64,000 bases of DNA, from assembly GCF_030389495.1 (NCBI RefSeq), contig NZ_CP127832.1, positions 1,054,001-1,118,000 on the forward strand, in the 5' to 3' direction. The stretch is from Ligilactobacillus cholophilus (GTDB lineage: Bacteria > Bacillota > Bacilli > Lactobacillales > Lactobacillaceae). Of this stretch, positions 43,138 to 51,828 are shown one piece after another. Numbering within the stretch: position 1 is the stretch's first letter; each line of letters opens with the position of its first letter. Under the pieces are notes generated by a model. The model did not search any database. It saw nothing but the letters and a program-made list of their open reading frames with translations, and was not told the origin of the DNA. A program made the position numbers and the translations under genes.

Positions 43138-44022
43138 TCATTTAAGTTTTTGTATAACTTCCTTAAAATCGTGTGGAATTTCTGCAGTAAATTTTTCTAA
43201 TTTATTCGTAAATGGATTAACTAATTCTAATTGATATGCGTGAAGCATTTGACGTTTAATTAGTGTAGTAGTTCCACCATACAATTCATCTCCTACTAAT
43301 GGATGCTTAATTGCAGCAAAATGCGCTCTAATTTGATGAGTCCTCCCTGTATGTAATCGCACTTTAACCAAGGTAGCATTTTCGTATCTCTCTTGTATCC
43401 AATATTCTGTTTGAGAAGGTTTTCCTGATTCCCGTACAACTCTACGTGCACTTTCAAAACTTTCTTTTTCTAAAGGCAAATCAATAAGTGCATGCTCTTT
43501 TTCTAATTTGCCACTCACCAGGGCATAATATGTCTTTTTCATAGTATGTTGACTAATTTGCTGCTGTAACATACTTTGAATAAAATTACTTTTTGCAAAT
43601 AACACTAAACCACTAGTATCATAGTCTAATCGTGTTAAAATATGTGGCACATAAGATGGTAGTTGATGTTGTGCATATCCTAACACTCGATTTGCTAATG
43701 TATTTTGTGAATCCTTTGGCCCTGGTACACTAGATAAATTAGCTGCTTTATTAATTGCTAAAAAGTAATCATTTTCACAAACAATATCAATTGGTAACAT
43801 GCTTTGATTTACAGTAGGATCTGCCTTCTCATCTTTTAGTATTATCGTAACTTCCACATCACCACTGATCCACTGGGATTGTTTGCTAATAGTTTGGTTT
43901 ACAAGAATTTCGCCCTCTCCATGTCTGATCTTTTTAAGCGTTCTTCCGCTAATCCCATTTTCTTTTAGAAAAGTTTGAAGTTTTACTTTTTGATTTAAAT
44001 TTTTCTTCCATGTATATTGCAT
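43138..44022 (-). CDS. RluA-family pseudouridine synthase
   Basis: The enzyme would convert specific uridines in rRNA or tRNA to pseudouridine. The 294-residue protein has an N-terminal S4-like RNA-binding part (VKLQTFLKENGISGRTLKKI) and the catalytic domain. The family motif is TRLDYDTSGLVLFAK with the catalytic aspartate at D133, and HTGRTHQIRAHFA follows. The target site is not known from sequence. It is likely transcribed alone. Confidence 0.88.
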   Translation of the reverse strand: MQYTWKKNLNQKVKLQTFLKENGISGRTLKKIRHGEGEILVNQTISKQSQWISGDVEVTIILKDEKADPTVNQSMLPIDIVCENDYFLAINKAANLSSVPGPKDSQNTLANRVLGYAQHQLPSYVPHILTRLDYDTSGLVLFAKSNFIQSMLQQQISQHTMKKTYYALVSGKLEKEHALIDLPLEKESFESARRVVRESGKPSQTEYWIQERYENATLVKVRLHTGRTHQIRAHFAAIKHPLVGDELYGGTTTLIKRQMLHAYQLELVNPFTNKLEKFTAEIPHDFKEVIQKLK

Positions 44023-44160
44023 TTTTTTAATCCTTAATTAATTAATATCCTTATCATAATTCAAAAATTAAGAAAAAAACAGCCAATTTTTGTAAAAATA
44101 TCCTGACTTAATGGTAAGATATTACATGTAATAATTGAATAATTCATGAGGTGAAAAATA

Positions 44161-44802
44161 TTGGAGATTAAAGAAAATAAAAATCGTCCAATTTGGGCTA
44201 TTATTTATTCTATTTTATTCTTATTACTATTTATTTTTGTAAAAATAAATAGTCCGATTGTTCAAGGCATTGATAATTTTGTCCGTGGAATTATTATTCC
44301 AATTACTAATGAACACTTAACAACAATTGCAAATATCGTAACAAATTTTGGTTCACCAATGGTTTCCTTAATTTTGTCAATCTTAGTATTAGCATTTATT
44401 TTCTTTAAACGCGAATACGCACTTGCAATTTGGGGATTTGCAACTTTAATTTTTGGTAATGGGATTGCTTATGTTTTCAAACATCTAGCAGCACGTCCTC
44501 GTCCTGAGTTATCACAACGCTTGGCACCTGCAGATGGTTTTAGTTTCCCAAGTGGTCATACATTTGGTACTTGCATGTTTGCATTATTAATAATTTATTT
44601 AATTGTGCCACGTATCAAAAATCAAACAACTCAAACAGTCATCAAAGTACTTGCAATCATTTGGATTATTATAATCATGTTGACTCGTATTTATTTACGA
44701 GTTCACTTTCCAACTGATACATTTGGAAGTCTCTTATTAGCTGGTGCAGTTTGGGAATTTGCATTAATAATCTGGACACATTTTTTCAGTAAAAATAAAT
44801 AA
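44161..44802 (+). CDS. PAP2 family membrane phosphatase
   Basis: A 213-residue integral membrane enzyme with about six segments. It has the three PAP2 motifs: KX6RP at K107-P115 (KHLAARPRP), PSGH at 130-133, and R-X5-H-XXX-D in TRIYLRVHFPTD. Relatives dephosphorylate phosphatidic acid, undecaprenyl pyrophosphate or phosphatidylglycerophosphate; which applies here cannot be told. The start is TTG after GAGGTG. It converges on a TPR gene and shares its terminator. Confidence 0.87.
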   Translation: MEIKENKNRPIWAIIYSILFLLLFIFVKINSPIVQGIDNFVRGIIIPITNEHLTTIANIVTNFGSPMVSLILSILVLAFIFFKREYALAIWGFATLIFGNGIAYVFKHLAARPRPELSQRLAPADGFSFPSGHTFGTCMFALLIIYLIVPRIKNQTTQTVIKVLAIIWIIIIMLTRIYLRVHFPTDTFGSLLLAGAVWEFALIIWTHFFSKNK

Positions 44803-44834
44803 TAAAAAAGCGAGACAATTGTCTCGCTTTTTTA
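44803..44834. terminator. Bidirectional terminator, PAP2 and TPR genes
   Basis: A perfect palindrome AAAAAAGCGAGACAA / TTGTCTCGCTTTTTT lies between convergent genes. It works in both directions. Confidence 0.93.
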
Positions 44835-45452
44835 TTTCGGTTCGGGTTCAGCTGGTGCTTTGGTTTTGCGTGGAGCACTTTGTTCATTAGGAATATTCTT
44901 ATCATTAGATTCTTTCAATTGTTTTGCTTTAGTACGAATTTGATCATAATAACTTTGGTCAATATTTCGGTACTCTAAAATCAATGATAATTTGTGATTA
45001 GATGCACTATAATTACCTTCATCACTTAAATCAACTGCTTTTTGATAGTGCTTTTTAAAAACTGCTAATTCTTCTTCAGCCTCATCAAGTTCTGTGTAAT
45101 ATGCCGTTGCTCTTCTAACTAAAACATTTATTCCATGTTCTTGTGTCGCTACTTGTTTAAAAATTGCACTAGCCTGTTGATAATTTTTATTTTTTAATTC
45201 CTTTTTAGCATTTATATAAAAATTCAACTGATTTAAATTCTGCTTTGCTGTACGATCATTGGGTTTGCGTTTTAAAGCATCTTGAAAATCAATTTTAGCT
45301 GCCTGATAGTGCATTTTTTTCACAGCTTCAATACCACGATCCATTGCACGTTGATATTCTTTTTCAATTTCAACATTCTTAGTAAATCCAAAACCGACAA
45401 ATATAATTGCAATCACAATTATACTTAAACCAGTTAGAATCTTCTTTTTCAA
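44832..45452 (-). CDS. Membrane-anchored TPR-like protein
   Basis: Function unknown. The 206-residue protein (TTG start) has one N-terminal membrane segment (about 5-24) that anchors it facing outward. Two or three helical repeats with TPR character follow (for example AVKKMHYQAAKIDFQDALKR near 43-62 and KNYQQASAIFKQVATQ), and the tail is proline- and lysine-rich (PRKTKAPAEPEPK). No lipobox cysteine is present. It is 16 bases after the esterase gene and likely cotranscribed with it. A protein-interaction role at the cell surface is inferred. Confidence 0.65.
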   Translation of the reverse strand: MKKKILTGLSIIVIAIIFVGFGFTKNVEIEKEYQRAMDRGIEAVKKMHYQAAKIDFQDALKRKPNDRTAKQNLNQLNFYINAKKELKNKNYQQASAIFKQVATQEHGINVLVRRATAYYTELDEAEEELAVFKKHYQKAVDLSDEGNYSASNHKLSLILEYRNIDQSYYDQIRTKAKQLKESNDKNIPNEQSAPRKTKAPAEPEPK

Positions 45453-45468
45453 ATTTATTCCTACCTTT

Positions 45469-46281
45469 TTAGAAATTTTCGTTTAACCATTCTTTTAGCA
45501 ATACAGGCCAAATTTGTAAATCTTTAACAATTTGAGCATCAGTTTTAGCTGTTTCTGCAGTTGCTAAACTGTGGCCATGTTGTCCATGTGGAAATACATG
45601 AAATTCTACATTGACGTTATTTTTACGTAAAGCTTCAACCATCATCAAGCTATTTTCCATTGGAACTACTGTATCTTCATCAGTTGTCCAAATAAAACTC
45701 ATTGGTGTATCTTTGCTTACTAATTTTTGTAATGATAGTTTCTCACGTTCTGCTTGACCAGCATCTTCGCCTAAAAGATGATCAAATGAACCTTGGTGGC
45801 CAAATTCCTTATCAGCTGTTACAACTGAATATCCCATAATCAATCCATTAGGTTTAATTTGTTGAGGATCATATCCTAAATCAGTTAATGTTTTAGAATT
45901 CCACATTGTTGCAAGCATTCCTGCTAAGTGACCACCTGCAGATGTTCCCATTACTATAATTTTATCAGGATCTACATGCCATTCTGCTGCATTTTCACGA
46001 ATTAGTTTTACTACACTTGCCAATTCTGCTAATTGTGCAGGATGATGAATTGGCATTACAGAATAATCTAATACAAATGCATGTACACCCATCGCTAACA
46101 ATTGAACTGCAATTGGTTCACCTTCACGTTCAGAAACAATCTTGTAACCACCACCAGGGCAAATAATTACAGCTGGTCGTACACGATTTTCATCAATTTC
46201 TGGAGTGTTATCTAATACATAACCGGTTAATTTAGCATCATCATTGATTGGTGTTTGAATTTTTTTTGTAAAATATTGCAT
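45469..46281 (-). CDS. Alpha/beta hydrolase, acetyl-esterase-like
   Basis: A 270-residue cytosolic hydrolase of the BD-FAE/acetylesterase type. The oxyanion region is VIICPGGGY near 38-46, the nucleophile is S114 in MGTSAGG, and candidate acid and histidine residues are in TTDEDTVVP and GQHGHSL. Such enzymes deacetylate sugars or cleave small esters. The frame is open for 24 more codons, but the ATG at 46281 follows AAGAAGGG and gives the usual N-terminus. It is followed closely by the TPR gene. Confidence 0.82.
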   Translation of the reverse strand: MQYFTKKIQTPINDDAKLTGYVLDNTPEIDENRVRPAVIICPGGGYKIVSEREGEPIAVQLLAMGVHAFVLDYSVMPIHHPAQLAELASVVKLIRENAAEWHVDPDKIIVMGTSAGGHLAGMLATMWNSKTLTDLGYDPQQIKPNGLIMGYSVVTADKEFGHQGSFDHLLGEDAGQAEREKLSLQKLVSKDTPMSFIWTTDEDTVVPMENSLMMVEALRKNNVNVEFHVFPHGQHGHSLATAETAKTDAQIVKDLQIWPVLLKEWLNENF

Positions 46282-46383
46282 TGTATACCCTTCTTTATTT
46301 AATAATCTACCTTTATTATACAACAAAAGCCACTGTAAAACTTGAAAATTCAATCAACCTTACAATGACTTACTTAATATTTA

Positions 46384-46722
46384 TTATCCAACAACTGTTG
46401 ATAGTAATGCTACTGCGGCTAAACCACATACAACAGATAATCCCATTGAACGCGATTTATAAGCAACAATCACAACTAGAGCAGCCGCTAATAATTTAGC
46501 TACATGTTGTAATCCTACAAATGTATAAATATCTGAATTAAGGAATAAATCCTTTACGACCAATGCTGTAAACAATGAAACTGGAACATACTTCATCCAC
46601 TCATTAAACCATTCAGGAATTTTACGTGTAGTGAAGAATTTCATTGGCAATAAACGTGGTCCCAATGCAACTAGCATTGATAAAATGATCAACAAAAGAT
46701 GATCCCAACTAGACATATACAT
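46384..46722 (-). CDS. azlD: AzlD family branched-chain amino acid exporter subunit
   Basis: A 112-residue protein with about four membrane segments and the AzlD features RLLPMKFF and VPVSLFTALVVKDLF. With AzlC it forms a small exporter; the Bacillus pair confers azaleucine resistance. It is 21 bases after azlC and starts at ATG with AGGAG six bases before it. Substrate is inferred from the family. Confidence 0.85.
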   Translation of the reverse strand: MYMSSWDHLLLIILSMLVALGPRLLPMKFFTTRKIPEWFNEWMKYVPVSLFTALVVKDLFLNSDIYTFVGLQHVAKLLAAALVVIVAYKSRSMGLSVVCGLAAVALLSTVVG

Positions 46723-46743
46723 AATAATCTCCTAACTACTCGG

Positions 46744-47487
46744 TTATTGCTTATTAGGCTTGATATTTTTCAGTAAGAAACCTTTTTCTTTACCATGCTT
46801 GCGTAAATAATCTTCAATTACAAAACCAGTGAATGAAGCAATCAACGTTGCTACAACTAATCCCATCGTACTCTTTAATAAACACATAAAAATAATTGCT
46901 AAAATTCCAGAGAAAACACTGATTACAATTGTTAATTTATTACGAATTTGCATAACAATCATGTATAAGAATAATGAAGTTAATGCAAAATCAACAATAC
47001 TTAAATTAATTTTTGGTAACATCCCACCGATTAAACTACCGATTACATTTGCAACAGTCCAAAACATTAATGAATAATGTTCCACCATCAAGGCATCATC
47101 AGGTGTCCACTCTTTATCAGTTGCAAACTTCAAATAGTTAACCGCGTAGTTTTCATCATTAAGTGAAATTGCAAAAAAGTAAATAAACTTTTTGCTAGTT
47201 CCACGTACATATTGTGATAAACTTGAACCTAACAATGCATAACGTAGTTCAAGGAAAAACAGCATAAATAAAATTGTATGCATTGGCGCATTTGCCGTTA
47301 ACATTGAAGCAATTAAAAATTGTGCTCCACCCGAAAATACTAATAAAGATACTAATCCGGTAAGCACAGTATTAAAACCAGCTGCATGAAGCAAAACACC
47401 ACACGCTAATCCGATTGGAATGTAACTTAGACAAAGTGGAAGTGAAACCTTTAATACTTCCAGCCAACGTGGTTGTTCTTTAGTCAC
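46744..47487 (-). CDS. azlC: AzlC family branched-chain amino acid exporter subunit
   Basis: A 247-residue membrane protein of the AzlC family. It has SLPLCLSYIPIGLACGVLL at the N-terminus and the conserved SGGAQFLIASML and ELRYALLGSSLSQYV segments. It is the large subunit of the AzlCD exporter. The start is GTG after GGAGG. An extended -10 box (TGTTATAAT) 37 bases upstream, after the dacA terminator, is the likely promoter. Confidence 0.88.
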   Translation of the reverse strand: MTKEQPRWLEVLKVSLPLCLSYIPIGLACGVLLHAAGFNTVLTGLVSLLVFSGGAQFLIASMLTANAPMHTILFMLFFLELRYALLGSSLSQYVRGTSKKFIYFFAISLNDENYAVNYLKFATDKEWTPDDALMVEHYSLMFWTVANVIGSLIGGMLPKINLSIVDFALTSLFLYMIVMQIRNKLTIVISVFSGILAIIFMCLLKSTMGLVVATLIASFTGFVIEDYLRKHGKEKGFLLKNIKPNKQ

Positions 47488-47523
47488 AATAAACCTCCAT
47501 CTATTTTAAAGTCCTACGTAATA

Positions 47524-47529
47524 ATTATA
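47524..47529 (-). promoter_or_regulatory. Extended -10 promoter of azlCD
   Basis: TGTTATAAT on the minus strand lies 37 bases before the azlC start; no clear -35 box is visible. Confidence 0.5.
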
Positions 47530-47620
47530 ACATACATAAGAAAATATTCGTATTTAATTCTTTGAATGATAAGGAATCTGAATATATCTATAAACTAAAA
47601 GAAATTAAACTTCCAACACA

Positions 47621-47651
47621 AAATAAAAAGAAGGGCTAGAGCCACTTCTTA
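47621..47651 (-). terminator. Terminator after dacA
   Basis: The stem AAGAAG-GGC / GCC-CTTCTT with single-base mismatches and loop TCTA is followed by a T-rich tail on the minus strand. Confidence 0.82.
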
Positions 47652-47676
47652 CTTACAAATATTAGACCTAATAATC

Positions 47677-48975
47677 TTATTTGAAAATGCTTCTATATAT
47701 AATTTCAAAAATATTTGCTTTTTTTACTGCCGTTGTTGTTTGTGCATTTAATTCAATATCTGATGATACTGTTTTAATTGTCTTTCCTGAAACTTCTAAT
47801 TTGATTTTACCAACAGTTTGCCCTTCTTTAAGTGGAGCTTCTAATGCTCCATCTTTTGTTAACTTTTTATTGGCTACTGCTTTAGCTGTAATATCCTTCT
47901 TAGATGTTCCCTTCTTCAACCAAATTCCAACTGCTTGATCAGACTGAACTTTAACCTTTTCTTCCTTACCATGATATACTGGTAAGCTAGCTTTTTCTTG
48001 TCCTTTATCTAAAGTCACATAATTATATGTATTATAAACATATGACATTAATTTTTGCGTCTGAACAAATCTTGAATTATCAGTATCACTATTATGTTGT
48101 GCACCTAAGACAACTGTAATCAAACGATGTCCATCTTTATTAACAGTTCCAACAAAACATGCTCCAGCTGCATCCGATGTTCCTGTTTTCAAACCATCAA
48201 CTGGTAATAATTCATATGAACTTGATTGTCCTGGAAGCATCCAATTCCAGTTTTCCATAACTGTCTGGCCATTTCCATTATCAAAATCTTTCTTTTGAAC
48301 ACTAGCTGTTTTCAATACTTCTGGGTATTTATGTAATAATTTCATTGAAATGATTGCCATGTCTTTAGCTGAAAATTTGTTTTCAGCATCTTTAGCAGCC
48401 CCAGGATATGCGGCAGATTTCATTTGCTCATTATTCAAACCATTACATGTATAAATTTCTGCATCTTTAATTCCAAATTTTTTAACTTGTTTACGCATCA
48501 TATCAACAAACTTGCTTTGACTTCCTGCAACAGCTTGAGCTAATGCCATAGCTGCCCCATTGGCTGAGTAAATCAAAGTAGCTTCATATAATGATTTAAC
48601 GGTATATTGTTTATCAGTTCTTAACGGTACATTGTTTAGTGAAGTATCTTGACTGATTTCTGCCGTTGTTTTATCTGGTGTAATTTTTTGATCCCATGAG
48701 AGCTTTCCGGCTTTAATCTCATCCAACACAATATACAATGTTAAAAGTTTAGATAATGAAGCAACAGGCAATGCTTCAGTAGCATTTTGTTCAAATAAAA
48801 CTTGCCCTGTTTTTTCATCAATCGCAATAGCTCCCTTTACGTCCAATTTTAAATCTTGATTTGTATCATTTTTAGTTTCAGCAGCTTTTATGCTATTAAA
48901 TGGGACGCAAATAGCGACCATTAAAGTTGCCATCAAGACTAAAATGGCTTTTTGTGCTTTCTTTAAAAATTTCAT
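47677..48975 (-). CDS. dacA: D-alanyl-D-alanine carboxypeptidase (PBP5 type)
   Basis: The enzyme removes the terminal D-Ala from peptidoglycan pentapeptides outside the cell. The 432-residue protein has a signal peptide (1-32), the penicillin-binding motifs S73-LSK76, S137-A-N139 and K263-T-G265, and a C-terminal PBP5 beta domain with an amphipathic end (IFEIIYRSIFK) for membrane contact. It lies 27 bases after a histidine kinase gene in the same direction, so a response-regulator/kinase/carboxypeptidase operon is likely. Confidence 0.92.
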   Translation of the reverse strand: MKFLKKAQKAILVLMATLMVAICVPFNSIKAAETKNDTNQDLKLDVKGAIAIDEKTGQVLFEQNATEALPVASLSKLLTLYIVLDEIKAGKLSWDQKITPDKTTAEISQDTSLNNVPLRTDKQYTVKSLYEATLIYSANGAAMALAQAVAGSQSKFVDMMRKQVKKFGIKDAEIYTCNGLNNEQMKSAAYPGAAKDAENKFSAKDMAIISMKLLHKYPEVLKTASVQKKDFDNGNGQTVMENWNWMLPGQSSSYELLPVDGLKTGTSDAAGACFVGTVNKDGHRLITVVLGAQHNSDTDNSRFVQTQKLMSYVYNTYNYVTLDKGQEKASLPVYHGKEEKVKVQSDQAVGIWLKKGTSKKDITAKAVANKKLTKDGALEAPLKEGQTVGKIKLEVSGKTIKTVSSDIELNAQTTTAVKKANIFEIIYRSIFK

Positions 48976-49002
48976 TATGTATCTCCTTGGAATTTTTTAA
49001 AC

Positions 49003-50151
49003 TTAAATTTGAGCTTTTTCAGGTTGTTTAATTGGAAAATACATTATAAAACTGGTTAACTTATCATTTGATTCAACCTTAATTGTTCCATGGTGTAAGT
49101 CAACAATTCTTTGGGTAATCGTTAATCCTAAACCAGTCCCACCTGTTTTAGTATTTCGTGATTTTTCAACTCGATAAAATCGATCAAATACTTGTGGCAA
49201 TGATTCTTTAGGAATTGGTTTACCATCATTTGAAACACATACTTCTACCTCAGTACCACTTACTTTTCTTGCAGATAAGTATATGTGCTTTGCACCTTCA
49301 CCATATTTTAATGCATTAGTAATTAAATTATTAAAAATACGAGCAAACTTTTCTGGATCAGCTTGCATCTTTAAATCTTCTTGTGGTAGTTGCAATACAA
49401 TTTTCATATTATTTTGCTTTGCTTCCAATTCAAAACTTGCTTCTAATTGTTCAAATAATGAATTTAAAGATAAATCCATTAGTTCAAGTGGTGTATCAGT
49501 CTGACGTACTTTAGCATATTCGAATAAATCATCAACAAGTGATTTCATTTGGTTAGACTTAAGATATGCAATGTGAGCAAATTTCAATAAATCTTCTTCC
49601 GATTGAAATTGATGATTTTCAATCAACCCTAAGTACCCAATAATCGAAGTTAATGGTGTTCGAATATCATGACTGACATTGGTTATTAATTCATCTTTAG
49701 ACTTTTCAATTTGACGTTCTTCTTCCATCGCTTTAATCGTGCTATCTACTAATGTATTGATACTTTCAACAACACGTTGCATTTGTCCTGAAAGAGTAAA
49801 CGTAATACGATGATCAAAATGTCCAGAAGCAATAAAATGCAATTCTGTAATTACATGTAGCAACTGAATCTGACGATAACGAAACGAAACTCGTAAATAC
49901 ACAACAAAAATGTCAACTACACAAACTAAGAAAATAAACATTAGCCCCCAGTTACCAACTTGGACATCATTTGGCCCTAATGCTAGGGACATTTTTAATT
50001 GGAAAATTCCATCTTCTAATCCAGGATTTTGTCGTACCCATTCATTTAATAAAATGTAAATAGCGATATTAGAAATAATTAGTAATATCAATGTGAAAAG
50101 CCCGACTAAAAACAATTCACGCTTTTCACGTGAAGTTAGTTTGAGCTTCAT
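49003..50151 (-). CDS. Sensor histidine kinase (VanS/PhoR-like)
   Basis: A 382-residue membrane kinase with two membrane segments (about 13-35 and 68-88) around a short extracellular loop of 30 residues. A HAMP-like linker, the phosphorylated H161 in NVSHDIRTPLTSIIGYLG, and an ATPase domain with N box NLITNALKYGEG and G box GTGLGLTITQRIV follow. The small outside loop suggests sensing in or near the membrane. It pairs with the response regulator just upstream and the carboxypeptidase just downstream; the signal is unknown. Confidence 0.9.
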   Translation of the reverse strand: MKLKLTSREKRELFLVGLFTLILLIISNIAIYILLNEWVRQNPGLEDGIFQLKMSLALGPNDVQVGNWGLMFIFLVCVVDIFVVYLRVSFRYRQIQLLHVITELHFIASGHFDHRITFTLSGQMQRVVESINTLVDSTIKAMEEERQIEKSKDELITNVSHDIRTPLTSIIGYLGLIENHQFQSEEDLLKFAHIAYLKSNQMKSLVDDLFEYAKVRQTDTPLELMDLSLNSLFEQLEASFELEAKQNNMKIVLQLPQEDLKMQADPEKFARIFNNLITNALKYGEGAKHIYLSARKVSGTEVEVCVSNDGKPIPKESLPQVFDRFYRVEKSRNTKTGGTGLGLTITQRIVDLHHGTIKVESNDKLTSFIMYFPIKQPEKAQI

Positions 50152-50180
50152 TAATGTTTGCCTTCTTCGCGTGTTACTTT

Positions 50181-50870
50181 TTAATGTGTTTCAATTTTAT
50201 ATCCAACGCCCCATACGGTTTGGATAACTTTTTCGCCATTTGTAGCTTCTTCAATTTTATCTCTCAAGTGGCTTACGTGAACCATAACGGTCTTAGCTGA
50301 AACAACTGATTCTTGTTGCCATACACGTTCAAAAATTTCATCAGCTGAAAAGACGCGATTAGGATGACTTGCTAAAAGATATAAAATACCAAACTCTAAA
50401 GCAGTCAATTGAATTGGCTTACCATCAGTAGTTGTAACTTCATGTGAATCTTTCTTAATTACTAATGGTCCAATTTCAATTTGATCTGGTTCTTCATTTC
50501 GAACATCATGTTGTGAACGACGAAGTAATGATTTAACACGAGCCATAACTTCAAGTGGATTAAATGGTTTAGTTACATAATCATCTGCCCCTTGAATTAA
50601 TCCTTGAATTTTATCTAGATCATCAGTTTTAGCTGATAACATTAAAACTGGGATTTGTGAATCCTTACGTACTTCACGTAGTACAGCTAAACCATCTAAT
50701 TGAGGCATCATTACATCTAAAATCATCAATGCGATGTCTGGGTTAGTATTTAATTTAGTAATTGCTTCTTTACCATTGTAGGCTTTTTCTACATCATAAC
50801 CTTCGTTAGTAATATAAATACTCATTAATTCTACGATGTCTTTATCATCATCAACAATCAAAATCTTCAT
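50181..50870 (-). CDS. OmpR/VanR-family response regulator
   Basis: A 229-residue regulator with a receiver domain (acidic pocket D8-D9, phosphorylated D52 in LDVMMP, conserved lysine K101) and an OmpR-type winged-helix DNA-binding domain that ends SAKTVMVHVSHLRDKIEE and WGVGYKIE. It is the first gene of the operon with the kinase and dacA. It probably controls cell-wall genes, possibly its own operon; this is inferred from the neighbourhood. Confidence 0.92.
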   Translation of the reverse strand: MKILIVDDDKDIVELMSIYITNEGYDVEKAYNGKEAITKLNTNPDIALMILDVMMPQLDGLAVLREVRKDSQIPVLMLSAKTDDLDKIQGLIQGADDYVTKPFNPLEVMARVKSLLRRSQHDVRNEEPDQIEIGPLVIKKDSHEVTTTDGKPIQLTALEFGILYLLASHPNRVFSADEIFERVWQQESVVSAKTVMVHVSHLRDKIEEATNGEKVIQTVWGVGYKIETH

Positions 50871-51064
50871 TTTGAGTCTCCTATTCTAAAAAAATAAACT
50901 TGTTAAAGCCTTTTAAGTAAAAAAAGACTTTTAACTTTTATTCTCTCTTATACATTTTAACAAAAATTTTGCCATAAGCGAATAAATATTATATTTAATC
51001 ACTAATTTTTCATATTTTTTGTAAAATTATTATTTTCAAAATGAATAAAAATAGCTTAAAATGG

Positions 51065-51070
51065 TATTAT
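51065..51070 (+). promoter_or_regulatory. Extended -10 promoter
   Basis: TGGTATTAT lies 24 bases before the hypothetical gene at 51094. The rest of the divergent gap from 50871 is AT-rich and also holds a likely minus-strand promoter for the response regulator (TGTATAAG near 50944). Confidence 0.5.
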
Positions 51071-51093
51071 AGATTTTTTAAGGAGGCTTTTTG

Positions 51094-51795
51094 ATGTTAA
51101 TCAAAGACTTTATTGACAATTCTTTAACATCTAATAATTTCAATAAGATGGTTGTTAATTTGATTGGTCACTTTGGTGCCATGATTCGTGAAATCGAACA
51201 CAACCGTCCTGAATTCAGTCAAATCATGGAACGTCAATTACTTTGGACTCATGAAAATGAAATTTTAGGTGCTAAAGATTTTCCATGCAAATACAATGAA
51301 GATTATAAAATGTACTTCTCTACAGAAGCATCTGAAGATAATCCTACATTTTTAGCATTTAAGGAAAAATTAACTAAATTTCAAGATGCCATTGCTGCTT
51401 TACCAAATGAAATTGATAAAACAGAACAACAATTACTTGATTACTCAACTTTAAGAAATCTTTTCCCTGTTGAAAAGGAAAACGATAATATTGAAGTTCC
51501 TCAAATGTTTGCAAGCAAAAATGGTGATGTTAAAATTCTAACTATGGAAGATTATGGTTTCCATGGTAAGCGTGACTTAAGCTTCTATAATATGTTTAAC
51601 ACAGGTGTGTACTCATTTGAAGAAATTGCATACTATGAATTAAATCAAGAAGATGGTTCTGATTTAACAATCAATGATTTAGCAAATTATGATGTTGATA
51701 CTATCTTAGGTCAAATTTTAGTATTCATGACTCTTTATGGATATACTGAAGAAGACTTTGAAAACTTTGTTGAAAACTTTGATATTATCGACTAA
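51094..51795 (+). CDS. Hypothetical acidic cytosolic protein
   Basis: I do not recognise this protein. The 233 residues are soluble, rich in acidic and aromatic residues, with no signal peptide, membrane segment or cysteine pair. The C-terminal 60 residues are strongly acidic (for example YGYTEEDFENFVENFDIID). The ATG at 51094, seven bases after AGGAGG, is preferred to the in-frame TTG just before it. A strong Shine-Dalgarno, extended -10 promoter and perfect terminator show it is a real, probably well-expressed single gene. Confidence 0.6.
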   Translation: MLIKDFIDNSLTSNNFNKMVVNLIGHFGAMIREIEHNRPEFSQIMERQLLWTHENEILGAKDFPCKYNEDYKMYFSTEASEDNPTFLAFKEKLTKFQDAIAALPNEIDKTEQQLLDYSTLRNLFPVEKENDNIEVPQMFASKNGDVKILTMEDYGFHGKRDLSFYNMFNTGVYSFEEIAYYELNQEDGSDLTINDLANYDVDTILGQILVFMTLYGYTEEDFENFVENFDIID

Positions 51796-51798
51796 TTA

Positions 51799-51828
51799 AA
51801 AAAAGACCTTCAATTGAAGGTCTTTTTA
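51799..51828. terminator. Bidirectional terminator
   Basis: A perfect palindrome AAAAAGACCTTCAA / TTGAAGGTCTTTTT lies between the hypothetical gene and the convergent methyltransferase-like gene. Confidence 0.93.

Noticed and set aside
47677-50870. Vancomycin resistance operon
   Set aside because: Only a regulator-kinase pair and a PBP5-type carboxypeptidase are present; no vanH, vanA or vanX gene is seen.
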